From Photobacterium lipolyticum (GTDB lineage: Bacteria > Pseudomonadota > Gammaproteobacteria > Enterobacterales > Vibrionaceae), in contig NZ_PYMC01000009.1 in NCBI RefSeq assembly GCF_003026475.1, positions 62,001-126,000 on the forward strand: 64,000 bases of DNA, read 5' to 3'. Under the pieces are notes generated by a model. That model was not told where the DNA came from. It did not search any database and saw only the letters and a list, made by a program, of their open reading frames with translations. The translations under genes were made by a program, and so were the position numbers. Below, piece after piece: positions 8,155 through 17,606 of the stretch (positions are counted from its first letter, which is position 1; every line of letters begins with the position of its first letter).

Positions 8155-8937
8155 CTAAAATCCTAGCTGGATTTTAAAAATGACAAAAAACGCGACCACA
8201 ATCCCCATCATCAGCATTACACTTACCACCGGGCTCAATGTTGATGCACTAGGATGTTTCACCGCATCCAACAGTTTAGGCTCGTTATCGTCATGCTTAT
8301 CGGTCGATCTCACTAAATCTTTAACATGCTCCATCGCTGTATCAATCGCTTCTTCAGCAGAATCGATTACCTGCGCTTCAAACCAACGTTCAGAATCAAC
8401 CAATTGGCTCGCGTCCACATTCTGGGTAAGGCCAAAATGGCCGGTTCGGCTATCAATAACTGACACCACCAGCTGCTGTTCTTTTTCACACAACACCCAA
8501 CATGGAAGGTAATCACCATTCAATTTAACTTTGCTCGGATACGGATAAGCATTATCACTAACTGCTTGCTGAAGTTCAGCTTTGCAGCTCACGACCGAAT
8601 GTACCACCTGCAGGCAATTTTCCAGCCAGTAGGCTAAATTTTTGCGGTACGCCGCCTGACGCAGAGGTGCCATCCGCGCAGCACCACGGATAATGTATTC
8701 AATCAATGCAACATTAACCGGCTGCTTGTCGGGCCACATCTCAACTTGATCGGCCGAAATTTTAACCCGATGAAATACCGTGTCATCCTCGGCGACAAAA
8801 TTGACATCCAAACAACCTTTCTGATTTTGTTCCGGCAATATATCCCGGTATTCAATCCGCCAAGGAGTAGTCAGTTTGCGAAGAACCTCCGGATAGATTT
8901 GTTCAGCTACCGTAAGGTAGTGCTCATAGTTAGTCAT
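8155..8937 (-). CDS. Hypothetical protein with C-terminal membrane anchor
   Basis: A 260-residue protein not assigned to a family. Residues 1-230 are soluble and rich in W and charged residues; a single hydrophobic segment at about 235-257 (VVSVMLMMGIVVAFFVIFKIQLGF) would anchor the C-terminus with the bulk facing the cytoplasm. The stretch at about 205-230 is highly charged and may be a flexible linker. The ribosome binding site (AGGGTGAG before ATG) is good. Domain type and role are unknown; nothing in the neighbours points to a pathway. Confidence 0.7.
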   Translation of the reverse strand: MTNYEHYLTVAEQIYPEVLRKLTTPWRIEYRDILPEQNQKGCLDVNFVAEDDTVFHRVKISADQVEMWPDKQPVNVALIEYIIRGAARMAPLRQAAYRKNLAYWLENCLQVVHSVVSCKAELQQAVSDNAYPYPSKVKLNGDYLPCWVLCEKEQQLVVSVIDSRTGHFGLTQNVDASQLVDSERWFEAQVIDSAEEAIDTAMEHVKDLVRSTDKHDDNEPKLLDAVKHPSASTLSPVVSVMLMMGIVVAFFVIFKIQLGF

Positions 8938-9057
8938 AATGTACTCACCCTATTGTTCTACTCTTCATATGGTAGGGCTCCCTGCCGCGCTTTACTTTGA
9001 CTCAATTCCGACTTTGATGAATTTTCAGATTGTTTTAGTTGCATGTTCTTCGAGTAT

Positions 9058-9077
9058 AAAGCCGCAACGCGGCTTTT
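9058..9077. terminator. Hairpin after the outer-membrane protein gene
   Basis: AAAGCCGC, AAC, GCGGCTTT forms an 8-bp stem just downstream (minus sense) of the gene at 9084-9605. The T run is short on either strand, so it may work weakly in both directions. Confidence 0.55.
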
Positions 9078-9083
9078 CGTTAA

Positions 9084-9605
9084 TTACAGCCCCATACCGA
9101 TACCAAAAATGACAGCGTTACTGGTTACATCGCCCATATCGCGGTATTCATACCCTAAGGTGAAATCCACCAACGGGATAAGTGTCAAAACAACACCTGC
9201 CCCACCGATAATCCCCCAACCAGTATCGTTAACGTTTATTCCGGATAACGCCCTGTCAACGTCGTAATAGTTTGTACCCGCTTTGGCGTACAAGCTACCG
9301 ATAAGCAAGGGTAAGTCACCACGAAGGGTTAGCGGAAAAGCAGTATAATCAATATCGTTTTTTACCGTATTTCCACTGGCGTCGACTTCTGCACTTCCCT
9401 GCACCACGCCAGCACTAACACTGAAAATATCATTGATCTGATAAGCACCATTAATACCATATTCAAAGCCGTATTCACTGTTACCGTCATATTCAATGCT
9501 GGAAGCCCCAGCGCTGGCACCCACCGAGAGCCCCAAAACTTCGGCGCTGGCAGGCATACAAATCAATGCCAGTGTTGCGGCAAGTAACATCTTTTTCATC
9601 TTCAT
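9084..9605 (-). CDS. Outer-membrane beta-barrel protein (YfaZ-like)
   Basis: A 173-residue exported protein. Residues 1-21 form a signal peptide (KMKKMLLAATLALICMPASA, cleavage after ASA). The mature part shows alternating hydrophobic/hydrophilic strands rich in G, Y and N, as in small eight-stranded barrels (AYQINDIFSVSAGVVQGS, YEYRDMGDVTSNAVIFGIGMGL). The pattern recalls the YfaZ family, but the identification is weak. GGGAG 8 bases before ATG 9605 supports the start. Likely localised in the outer membrane; function unknown. Confidence 0.7.
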   Translation of the reverse strand: MKMKKMLLAATLALICMPASAEVLGLSVGASAGASSIEYDGNSEYGFEYGINGAYQINDIFSVSAGVVQGSAEVDASGNTVKNDIDYTAFPLTLRGDLPLLIGSLYAKAGTNYYDVDRALSGINVNDTGWGIIGGAGVVLTLIPLVDFTLGYEYRDMGDVTSNAVIFGIGMGL

Positions 9606-10157
9606 CGCTACGCTCCCTCGTTTACCATTAAAATAGAATCTAATGAAATCAAGTTGTTGTTTTATCTTTAGTCTAATTTTGCTTATCCGCCAATTCTGTT
9701 ACTTTTTTTCGTGCTCAACCTTTGATTATTCCACCTAACCTATACAAGCTCCGGCAGTTTACTGTCTAAAATATAAATCCACTTAATTACGGCAAATTAA
9801 ACGTTTTATCCCATTTCTGTGTGCTGAAACAATGAAATCCATTACAAGATCACACTTTTGTGAGATCCGTTTCATAGCGTGCATTATCAATAGCCTTCAA
9901 TATAAAACCCTTTATTTTCAATCAATAACACTCGCTCTCCATTGGCAAGCTCACTTTTCAGTCAACATACAACGACTACCGAGCAAACGGTTTCCATCAC
10001 ACTTTCAACATATATAGTAATCAACGGGTTTTTTTTTCATGTATAGAAACTAAAATGTGATCATGATCGCTAGATGAAGGCCGCGAATTCCATAAACTTC
10101 TCCACATCGAACGGCAACAATACAAAGGCACCTTATCTATTTCTCTCTGAAGCATGA
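9606..10157. other. Intergenic region upstream of xapX-deoD
   Basis: About 550 bases without a supported gene, AT-rich with frequent stops. It holds the promoter of the minus-strand barrel gene at its left end and probably that of xapX-deoD at its right, where a CRP-like sequence lies at 10056-10071. Confidence 0.4.
10056..10071 (+). promoter_or_regulatory. Possible CRP site
   Basis: TGTGATCATGATCGCT has a perfect left CRP half-site (TGTGA) and a degenerate right half (TCGCT for TCACA). CRP control of nucleoside catabolism genes is well known in Enterobacteria and Vibrio, and xapX-deoD follow 200 bases downstream. A weaker candidate is at 9859-9874. Confidence 0.3.
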
Positions 10158-10271
10158 ATGACTAGTGAAGAACAGTTGATTTGTAACGAACTGGACTTCA
10201 ATGAAGAAGATAGAAAGAGCAAGCCAGAATCAAGCCGTCATACATTGAATATGCAAGACAATCGAGGGTAA
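10158..10271 (+). CDS. Possible 37-residue peptide upstream of xapX
   Basis: A frame of 37 hydrophilic codons starting MTSEEQLICNELDFNEED ends 4 bases before the xapX start, and its last codons contain the xapX ribosome binding site (GAGGG). Such spacing would permit translational coupling. There is no strong ribosome binding site of its own, so it could be chance. Confidence 0.25.
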   Translation: MTSEEQLICNELDFNEEDRKSKPESSRHTLNMQDNRG

Positions 10272-10275
10272 ACAC

Positions 10276-10446
10276 ATGAACGAAATTCTGCTGGCTATTT
10301 TTGCAGGCTTAATTGTTGGCTTATTTTTTAGTGCGGTTAAGCTACCACTACCTGCGCCACCAGTATTACCAGGCATTATGGGCATCGTTGGTGTTTACCT
10401 TGGCGGTATGGCATACCAAACTATTGTTGAACGTTTTTTCTCTTAA
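10276..10446 (+). CDS. XapX domain protein
   Basis: A 56-residue inner-membrane protein with two hydrophobic segments (about 2-20 and 32-50) separated by the proline-rich KLPLPAPPVLPG turn, the signature of the XapX domain. The domain is named from its link with xanthosine/nucleoside salvage genes; its biochemical role is not known. GAGGG upstream of the ATG supports the start. It precedes deoD by 41 bases and is probably cotranscribed with it, a frequent arrangement in Vibrionaceae. Confidence 0.88.
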   Translation: MNEILLAIFAGLIVGLFFSAVKLPLPAPPVLPGIMGIVGVYLGGMAYQTIVERFFS

Positions 10447-10487
10447 ATACTTAAACTCTTTTAATAACAAATTCCTAGGAGTGAGCC

Positions 10488-11198
10488 ATGGCTACCCCAC
10501 ATATCAATGCTGAACTTGGTGATTTTGCTGAAACAGTCCTAATGCCAGGTGACCCGTTACGCGCAAAGTTTATTGCTGAAAACTTCCTGGAAGATGTAAA
10601 GCAAGTATGTGACGTCCGCAGCATGCTTGGTTTCACAGGTACTTTCAAAGGTAAGCGTGTTTCTGTAATGGGCCACGGTATGGGCATCCCATCGTGCTCT
10701 ATCTATGTTCATGAGTTGATCAAAGATTTCGGTGTTAAAAATGTTATCCGTGTTGGTAGCTGTGGCACCGTAAGTGATGACGTAAAACTGATGGATGTAA
10801 TCATTGGTATGGGTGCATCTACCGACTCTAAAGTTAACCGTATCCGTTTTAACGACCATGATTTCGCAGCTATTGCTGATTTCCACCTGCTGGAAACTGC
10901 AGTAAGCAAAGCGCGTGAGCAAAAAGTACCTGTTCGTGTAGGCAACGTATTCTCTGCAGATCTATTCTACAGCCCTGAAGCTGACCTGTTCGAAAAAATG
11001 GAAAAGCTTGGCATTCTGGGTATTGATATGGAAGCGGCTGGTATCTACGGTGTGGCTGCTGAGCTTGGTGCAAAAGCACTGACTATCCTGACTGTATCTG
11101 ACCACATCACTCGTGGTGAGAAACTAAGTTCGGAAGACCGTCAGAAGTCTTTCAACGAGATGATGAACGTCGCACTGGAAACAGCGATCAACATCTAA
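10488..11198 (+). CDS. deoD: Purine-nucleoside phosphorylase DeoD
   Basis: A 236-residue cytoplasmic enzyme that splits purine (deoxy)nucleosides with phosphate to give the free base and (deoxy)ribose-1-phosphate. The N-terminal [21 protein letters not shown] and the segments [21 protein letters not shown] and [11 protein letters not shown] are diagnostic of the hexameric DeoD type; D204 in SDH is the expected base-protonating residue. The length equals that of family members. The ATG has AGGAGTGAGCC upstream. It follows xapX. Codon use is strongly biased towards a highly expressed style. Confidence 0.97.
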   Translation: MATPHINAELGDFAETVLMPGDPLRAKFIAENFLEDVKQVCDVRSMLGFTGTFKGKRVSVMGHGMGIPSCSIYVHELIKDFGVKNVIRVGSCGTVSDDVKLMDVIIGMGASTDSKVNRIRFNDHDFAAIADFHLLETAVSKAREQKVPVRVGNVFSADLFYSPEADLFEKMEKLGILGIDMEAAGIYGVAAELGAKALTILTVSDHITRGEKLSSEDRQKSFNEMMNVALETAINI

Positions 11199-11220
11199 TC
11201 CCGTTTGAGTTAAAAGTATT

Positions 11221-11256
11221 TAGCGGTCAGGGTTTTCCCCGATTCTCTGGCCGCTA
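11221..11256 (+). terminator. Hairpin after deoD
   Basis: The arms TAGCGGTCAG (11221-11230) and CTGGCCGCTA (11247-11256) pair over 10 bases with one G-T pair. No T run follows, so it may be an RNA-stabilising hairpin rather than a terminator. Confidence 0.5.
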
Positions 11257-11257
11257 C

Positions 11258-11347
11258 CTCTGTCTCAGACAGAGTTAAGACCTATGCCATTATTCTAGTT
11301 GATATAATAGTTATTATGTCATCAGTTCTAATGGCATAGCTCTTAAC
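11258..11347. repeat. Nested palindromes: 17-base palindrome and 74-base long hairpin
   Basis: CTCTGTCT-C-AGACAGAG at 11258-11274 is a perfect odd palindrome. Directly joined to it, 11274-11292 and 11329-11347 form 19-base inverted arms with one mismatch. Within the 36-base loop, GATATAATAG and TTATTATGTC can also pair if G-U pairs are allowed. The whole would fold into one long rod in RNA. It lies between deoD and the 496-codon gene. Confidence 0.75.
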
Positions 11348-11636
11348 GACAACGTTTTTAACGTTACGTAATGAGTAATGTGGAAAAAGGGAATATTAGT
11401 GTCCACAGGGAGGCTGTTCTTGAGCATGATCGCAGCTCAACATTTTGTAATATGTGGCGTCTTACACAATTTGAATTGAGAAAAACATCGTCATACATTG
11501 ATGCTTTTCTCAGGCGATTTATGTGAAATATCAGCTGACTTGTGGGCGGCTAATGCTGTACTGAATAAGAGGGGTACCTTTTATTCAGTCCCCTTCTCTT
11601 CTCCTGGCTAATGCACAAGGATTAGGTTAGGCAACC

Positions 11637-13127
11637 ATGATGAAAAAACTTCACCCAGCATCCTCTGCAACCCTGTTGCCACCAGCTTACGGGCATTTAC
11701 AACTTAATCACTGTAAAACAGTCAGCTGCCGCAATTTTGGTTCAATGGATGAACACAACTACGTAGTGCAGCGCTCTAACCCGAGCAGACCAACAATGAT
11801 CTGCCGTGAATGTGGTGCGTTTCCCCCGGTTATCAATAACCACGATGTTGTGGCTGAAGTTTCTCGCCTTAAACTCGCACAAAGCAGTGGCCTCCCTGCG
11901 TGTAATAATCCTGACTGCAGAAATCTCGGCCTACCGGTACTGACCCATCGCCATCTTTATCATGCTTTTGGCTACAGCGGCGATCGCCAGCGATACCGTT
12001 GCAAATGCTGCCAGGCCACTTTTGTCGACCGCTGGTCAGGTTTTAATGGCAAGCATATGGTTCAGCAAAAACTGTTAGCCATGTTATTTACTGGCTATTC
12101 GGTACGTGACATTTGCCGTCGCCAGGGAATGAACCCGAAAACCTTTTACGATCAGCTCTCGCACATTGCCAGTCGCTGCCGCCGTCAGTTGTCGATGTTT
12201 GATGCCCGCTTGTTTAAACATGCGCAAACCTTATCGCTCGCGTCAGATTTAAAGCCATTGCAACCTAACAGTGATAACGGTGTTTTATGGATTGCCACCG
12301 GTGAAGCATCATCAGGCTATATCGTTGGCCAGCATGTGAATTATCACCCGGCCGATGTCGATAATCCCAGCAAAGATCACGACCCATACCAGAACAATAC
12401 CCGTTTTATGGCTGCACCCAACGCACAGCTGGTTGAAGTACCGTTGCCTGCCCCCCAAGGTATTCTGGCTCGCGTTGATGCAACTTACCGCGAAGTACTG
12501 GCCCGTCCTAATATGGAAGATCCACTCAGTCATCTGCCGCGCATTAACTATCCGACCAAAGGGTGCCTAGTCCGTCCACAGTACACTGTTTACGCACACT
12601 ACCTGCATTTGTCACAAATGCTTGAATATAACGAGTCACTGTCTCTCTTTATGCCTCAGGAAACATTATTGCGTTCGGCATGTATCTCTGTTTTCCTTAA
12701 CCGTATTAAAGATAACAGTATTCATCCGCTTTATGTCATCGAAGATAAAGGTTGGCGACATGGTCAGGCTGCGGGGCGCATTGATATCGTATTAATGAGT
12801 TGGTGGCGTGATCGCTGGGCCTTCACTCGCCATGATGATATCGGCAAAGGTATATGTCATATAGGCGGTGAAAAAGACAATGAAAAGAAGTGGCTGGAAA
12901 TCGCGTCTCATAGAGCAATCAGTGAGTACCAAACCCGCTTCCACGACCAGTTTTCACAACTAGTTAATGAGCCACGTCGTAAATTGCGCCCGGCAGGGCT
13001 ATTGCCACTACTGGATATTTACCGCGCATGGCATAACTTGTGCCGTCAGGACCGTTCAGGCCTGACACCAGCTCAGCAAGTCGGGTTAACCGCTGCACCG
13101 CTTACCCTAGAGCAGCTATTAAGTTAG
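11637..13127 (+). CDS. Transposase-like zinc-finger protein of unknown function
   Basis: A 496-residue protein. The N-terminal third holds two cysteine clusters resembling the zinc fingers of IS1/InsA-type transposases: C26, C31, C56, C59 and C89, C94, C122, C124/C125 (RYRCKCCQATF). A helix-turn-helix-like stretch follows at about 150-178 (GYSVRDICRRQGMNPKTFYDQL). Next, SLASDLKPLQ resembles the first strand of an RNase-H fold, but no full DDE triad could be identified. The C-terminal 250 residues are unrecognised. No terminal inverted repeats or target duplications flank it, so it looks like a resident, possibly domesticated, transposase-derived gene. Start chosen at the first of two ATGs after TTAGGCAACC. 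Confidence 0.65.
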   Translation: MMKKLHPASSATLLPPAYGHLQLNHCKTVSCRNFGSMDEHNYVVQRSNPSRPTMICRECGAFPPVINNHDVVAEVSRLKLAQSSGLPACNNPDCRNLGLPVLTHRHLYHAFGYSGDRQRYRCKCCQATFVDRWSGFNGKHMVQQKLLAMLFTGYSVRDICRRQGMNPKTFYDQLSHIASRCRRQLSMFDARLFKHAQTLSLASDLKPLQPNSDNGVLWIATGEASSGYIVGQHVNYHPADVDNPSKDHDPYQNNTRFMAAPNAQLVEVPLPAPQGILARVDATYREVLARPNMEDPLSHLPRINYPTKGCLVRPQYTVYAHYLHLSQMLEYNESLSLFMPQETLLRSACISVFLNRIKDNSIHPLYVIEDKGWRHGQAAGRIDIVLMSWWRDRWAFTRHDDIGKGICHIGGEKDNEKKWLEIASHRAISEYQTRFHDQFSQLVNEPRRKLRPAGLLPLLDIYRAWHNLCRQDRSGLTPAQQVGLTAAPLTLEQLLS

Positions 13128-13170
13128 TCAGGGGCGTGTTCTGTTAGATATACCCACACCGCCTCATGAT

Positions 13171-13201
13171 GAGGGCGCAAGCGAATCATGTGCTTGCCCT
13201 C
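13171..13201 (+). terminator. Weak terminator-like hairpin
   Basis: GAGGG(CG)CAAGC and GCTTGCCCTC can pair with a two-base bulge about 45 bases after the preceding gene, followed by TCTTTC. This is weak evidence for a terminator. Confidence 0.3.
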
Positions 13202-13372
13202 TCTTTCATGACCTTCATCAACCAATGTATTTCACTCCACCAAAACTTTGTCGTTTAGATCAACTTTCTTCACTATTGCAAAGCCTCGGATTGATATTAT
13301 TGTTATATTTGTTTTTAAGTTGTTAAGAAAATAGCGGGCTTTTCGCGACGAACAAGGATGTCAGGGATAGTG

Positions 13373-16264
13373 ATGCGATTATTCCCACATAAAATCAAAC
13401 CCATTTTACTGGCCAGTATGCTGTCGGTAGGTATTATTCCTGCGTTCATCTATAGCTGGATAAGCAGCGAGAAATGGTCGACCGTTGCCGTTGAGCAAAT
13501 CTCCCAGGGTATTCACAACCGTACCGAGATTGCAGCACAAAACATTGATGATATTTTTGCCAATCGCCTGATTAGCCTGAAAACACTGGCCAACTCACCC
13601 GTTTTTGAATTAGACCCATCGTTCACCCTTGGCGCATCGTCCAACGACAAAAGTTTTATCAGCCATTACCTGGCCGAGCTGAGCGCTGTTGATCAAGCCT
13701 TTAACGCCATTCACCTGGTTGAAAAACAGGGCGATCAATTCAAGATCACTGAATCATCCCATTCAGGTCAACCGGTAGAGCTGGCAAACGAGCTTAAAAA
13801 ATTTGGCTTAAATGATTTCGCCGACATTTTGGGCAAGATAGACTCAACCCCGGATAAGACGTATATCACGGTGCCACAAAATGTCACTTCAGTTCCCTGC
13901 CTGCTGTTTATCACCAAAGTCAGTAACAATCATTCATCTCAGTCACGCCCCGAAAAAGAGCGCTTCTTATTAGTGGAATACAGACTGAGTGAAATTAATG
14001 AACGACTGAACTACTTAGGCGATCAGATTAGTGAGGCTGACTATGTCTTCCTTATAAATCGACAAGGTGATGCCCTATTATCAGGTAAGTACCAGGGACG
14101 TGCCCTGCAGGCTTACGATGAGTTTAAACAGAACTATGATCAAGGAGCATTCCAGGTCGGCAACGAGCGGGGAGGAGTGGCTCGCTACACCAACCGCTAT
14201 GGTGATGAACTCATTACCACTATTTCCAAATTGAACACCCTTGATAATAACCACCAACGGCTGTGGTCGTTAGTGACCATAACCCCACAGCATACCGCAA
14301 CGAAAGTGATCGATTACCTGCATAGCTACTTTATGCTGGTGCTATTGTTCACCGCCTGTATAGTGATTATCCTATCGATTACTTTAACCAAACGTATCAC
14401 GGTGCCATTAACAAAACTGTCGCGCTTTGCCGCCCAGTTTAAACTGGGGAACTATTCTCGTGATGAAACATTTACTGGTCCCCATGAGTTTCAGGTACTT
14501 CATGCTGCCTTAAACCAGGGGGCTGATAAAATATCTTCCGATACCCAGCGTCTTAATCTGGCACTGCACAAGGCCGAGGATGCAGACAGAGCCAAGTCGG
14601 CCTTTCTGGCAAACTTATCTCATGAAATTCGTACCCCAATGAATGGCATGCTGGGGCTTTCTCAGTTGCTGCTGAAAACCGAACTGTCAACAGAGCAAGA
14701 ACATCATTTGCGAACGTTGCTTGATTCGGGCAAACATATGATGTCGCTGCTCAATGATATTCTGGATTTCTCTAAAATCGAGCAAGGCCAGCTAAAGCTT
14801 GATAGAACGCACTTTTGTTTTACCGATTTGATCGGCACCATTGAAAGCACCTACTACTCTCTTGCTAAAGAAAAAGGCATCGACTTCTACATTGATTGTC
14901 AATTTGAACCATCAACCTGGTTCTATGCAGACAAAGCCCGCATTCGCCAGATATTATTCAACCTCACCAGCAATGCGATTAAATTTACCGATAAAGGGGA
15001 AGTGCGAGTCACCCTGAAGCAACAGGCTGGCCATCAACCCAATGAAATAGTGCTCACCATTATTACTCAGGATACCGGAATTGGCATCGCGCAAGACCGC
15101 ATACCAATGATCTTTGATCCGTTTGTGCAGGCTGAGGTATCAACCAGCAGACGCTTTGGCGGTACAGGTTTAGGCTTAAGTATTGTTAAACAACTCACCG
15201 AGCTAATGGGGGGGGATATTCAGCTAAAGAGCCAGCCCGGTGAAGGTTCAACCTTTGTCGTGACCTTAACGGTCAATTCCGGTCACTATGAACAAGAAGA
15301 GCAATCGGAAATCGAGTTTGATCAAAGTGCCTTTATTGATCTCAAAGTGCTCATCGTTGAAGATAATCACCTCAATGTCTTAATCATCGATTCTTTCCTG
15401 AAGCAACACGGGTTTCAAACTCAAGTGGTCGAAAATGGCGAGGAGGCTTTAAGAATACTCGATGATGAATACTTCGATATCATTCTGATGGACAACCACA
15501 TGCCGGTCATGGATGGAATCGAAGCCACCCAACGTATCCGGGCGCTGGCATCACCCCTTCACCAGATACCGATTTTTGCCTGTACGGCCGATGTGTTTGA
15601 AGAAACCCAGAAGACCATGATAAATGCCGGAGCTGACTGCGTGATCACCAAACCTCTGGACGAGCGAAAACTACTCGATGCGCTGCAACGATTTAAAGGA
15701 AAAATTACCAGCACGGCGACTGTGCGAAGAGCTCTGTCTGAACCACTCCCCGAAATGGATACCTGTATAACAACATCAGGCTGGGAAAGCCTGCCACCAG
15801 AAAGCTTGTCATCAATCAGTATGGATTTCGACGATAGCAAGATAGAGCAGGCTGAGACATCACCTCTGACAAGCGCTATACAGCTGCAACCGGACCAGTT
15901 TCGACAGATTAACCTGAATAACCTGCTGGAAATGATGGATCACGACCACGATATTGTATTGCAATTTCTGAGCATGTTTGCCGAAGAACATGGCAACGAT
16001 GTCACGAAGTTTGAGCAAGCACTGCACAAGCAAGATTTTGATGCCGCTATCTTGATCAGCCACACTCTAAAAGGGGTATCCTCTAGCATTTGTGCTGATC
16101 AGCTAAGCGAAGCCGCTCAGGTAGTCGAAAAACGTGTCAAAGCCAACGAAAGACCAACCGATATCGAAATGATGACATTGACTTCAGCCTTAAAACGGCT
16201 AGTCCAGGAAATCCAGCAGCACATTACGGTTGCTAGCCAGCAAGGGGGTGAGCATATGATCTGA
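13373..16264 (+). CDS. Hybrid sensor histidine kinase with receiver and HPt domains
   Basis: A 963-residue membrane phosphorelay kinase. Two membrane segments (about 7-29 and 318-340) bracket a periplasmic sensor region of about 290 residues, probably Cache-like. HAMP-like residues follow, then HisKA with H417 ([11 protein letters not shown]), HATPase with the N box (NLTSNAIKF) and G boxes (DTGIGI, GGTGLGL), a receiver with phospho-acceptor D707 ([12 protein letters not shown]), and a C-terminal HPt domain with H897 (ISHTLKG). The complete His-Asp-His chain implies a separate output regulator, not present nearby. Start 13373 is preferred because AGGGA precedes it at 5 bases; ATG 13358 would add five residues. 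The ligand is unknown. Confidence 0.9.
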   Translation: MRLFPHKIKPILLASMLSVGIIPAFIYSWISSEKWSTVAVEQISQGIHNRTEIAAQNIDDIFANRLISLKTLANSPVFELDPSFTLGASSNDKSFISHYLAELSAVDQAFNAIHLVEKQGDQFKITESSHSGQPVELANELKKFGLNDFADILGKIDSTPDKTYITVPQNVTSVPCLLFITKVSNNHSSQSRPEKERFLLVEYRLSEINERLNYLGDQISEADYVFLINRQGDALLSGKYQGRALQAYDEFKQNYDQGAFQVGNERGGVARYTNRYGDELITTISKLNTLDNNHQRLWSLVTITPQHTATKVIDYLHSYFMLVLLFTACIVIILSITLTKRITVPLTKLSRFAAQFKLGNYSRDETFTGPHEFQVLHAALNQGADKISSDTQRLNLALHKAEDADRAKSAFLANLSHEIRTPMNGMLGLSQLLLKTELSTEQEHHLRTLLDSGKHMMSLLNDILDFSKIEQGQLKLDRTHFCFTDLIGTIESTYYSLAKEKGIDFYIDCQFEPSTWFYADKARIRQILFNLTSNAIKFTDKGEVRVTLKQQAGHQPNEIVLTIITQDTGIGIAQDRIPMIFDPFVQAEVSTSRRFGGTGLGLSIVKQLTELMGGDIQLKSQPGEGSTFVVTLTVNSGHYEQEEQSEIEFDQSAFIDLKVLIVEDNHLNVLIIDSFLKQHGFQTQVVENGEEALRILDDEYFDIILMDNHMPVMDGIEATQRIRALASPLHQIPIFACTADVFEETQKTMINAGADCVITKPLDERKLLDALQRFKGKITSTATVRRALSEPLPEMDTCITTSGWESLPPESLSSISMDFDDSKIEQAETSPLTSAIQLQPDQFRQINLNNLLEMMDHDHDIVLQFLSMFAEEHGNDVTKFEQALHKQDFDAAILISHTLKGVSSSICADQLSEAAQVVEKRVKANERPTDIEMMTLTSALKRLVQEIQQHITVASQQGGEHMI

Positions 16265-16576
16265 TGGCTGAGCATTTGCGCAATTGTAATGTGTCAGCAA
16301 AACAAACGACCATCAACAGGTTCAGTAATAACCTCCTCTCAAATGGATTGAATACGGAAAAAATGAGATCCAAATACGATTTAGCATAGCTAATAATTGA
16401 CATTTTGCAGTAAAAAGACAATCATCATCACATCAATTGCTCTCAACCAACACATCCGCTCACACTCTATGTTTGTGGTTTGCGAAATTTAAGTTAAGAG
16501 CACGTAAATATACTTTTTCTAGCTTCAATTTAGGCTAGCATTGAACAATGTCCTATCACGTTAAGGGTCGAAAGAT
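16265..16576. other. Intergenic region before tal
   Basis: About 310 AT-rich bases without a supported gene. It should contain the tal promoter; no terminator for the kinase gene and no recognisable operator were found. Confidence 0.4.
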
Positions 16577-17527
16577 ATGAGCACAAAACTGGAACAACTG
16601 CGCGCGCTAACTACTGTTGTTGCTGACACTGGCGACATCGAAGCTATCAGCAAATATCAGCCTGAAGATGCAACGACCAACCCGTCGTTGATCCTGAAAG
16701 CAGCCCAGATCGCCGAATACGCTCCTCTTATCGATGCATCAATTGCTTATGCCAAAGCACAAAGCGAAGACAAATCTCAGCAGGTTGCAGACACATGCGA
16801 CATGCTTGCCGTTAACATCGGTAAAGAAATCCTGAAAGTCGTACCGGGGCGTATCTCTACAGAAGTTGACGCACGTCTTTCTTACGACACTGAAGGCAGC
16901 ATCAAAAAAGCTCGCCAGCTAATTAAAATGTATAACGATGCCGGCATCACTAATGATCGCATCCTGATCAAACTGGCTTCTACCTGGGAAGGCATTCGTG
17001 CTGCTGAAATCCTGGAGAAAGAAGGCATCAACTGTAACCTTACTCTACTGTTCTCTTTTGCTCAGGCTCGTGCATGTGCAGAAGCAGGCGTATTCCTGAT
17101 TTCTCCTTTCGTTGGTCGCATCATGGACTGGTACAAAGCGAAAGAAGGCCGCGACTTCGAAGCATCTGAAGATCCAGGCGTTGTGTCAGTAACAGGTATC
17201 TACAACTACTACAAGCAGCACGGCTACAACACTGTCGTGATGGGCGCAAGCTTCCGTAACACTGGCGAAATTCTAGAGCTAGCGGGTTGTGACCGCCTGA
17301 CTATCAGCCCTGATTTACTTCAAGCCCTAAGCGACGCTGAAGGCGAAGTGGTGCAGAAGCTAGTTGCTGACGTTGAGCTCAAAGAACGCCCGGCAGCTAT
17401 GACTCACGCAGAGTTCCTATGGGAGCACAACCAAGACCCAATGGCTGTTGAGAAACTGGCTGACGGTATCCGCAACTTCGCGGTTGACCAAGGCAAGCTT
17501 GAAGCAATGATTGCTGAGCGCCTGTAA
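16577..17527 (+). CDS. talB: Transaldolase
   Basis: A 316-residue cytoplasmic enzyme of the non-oxidative pentose phosphate pathway that moves a dihydroxyacetone unit between sedoheptulose-7-phosphate and glyceraldehyde-3-phosphate. The Schiff-base lysine lies in [13 protein letters not shown] (about K132). D17 in VVADTGDI and the NCNLTLLFS segment are also present; length and sequence fit the TalA/TalB class exactly. It stands 79 bases before tkt, with a terminator between them, so the two can be transcribed separately. Codon use is strongly biased, as expected for high expression. The same tal-tkt pairing is known on Vibrio chromosome 2. Confidence 0.96.
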   Translation: MSTKLEQLRALTTVVADTGDIEAISKYQPEDATTNPSLILKAAQIAEYAPLIDASIAYAKAQSEDKSQQVADTCDMLAVNIGKEILKVVPGRISTEVDARLSYDTEGSIKKARQLIKMYNDAGITNDRILIKLASTWEGIRAAEILEKEGINCNLTLLFSFAQARACAEAGVFLISPFVGRIMDWYKAKEGRDFEASEDPGVVSVTGIYNYYKQHGYNTVVMGASFRNTGEILELAGCDRLTISPDLLQALSDAEGEVVQKLVADVELKERPAAMTHAEFLWEHNQDPMAVEKLADGIRNFAVDQGKLEAMIAERL

Positions 17528-17544
17528 GACTTAATATAATTTCA

Positions 17545-17577
17545 GAAAGCGGCCTTTAGCCGCTTTCTTACTTTTTT
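17545..17577 (+). terminator. Terminator between tal and tkt
   Basis: GAAAGCGGC, CTTTA, GCCGCTTTC followed by TTACTTTTTT is a 9-bp stem with a T-rich tail, 18 bases after the tal stop. Read-through into tkt may still occur. Confidence 0.85.
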
Positions 17578-17606
17578 GAATTGATTTAATTTTTGGTGAC
17601 ATAAGT

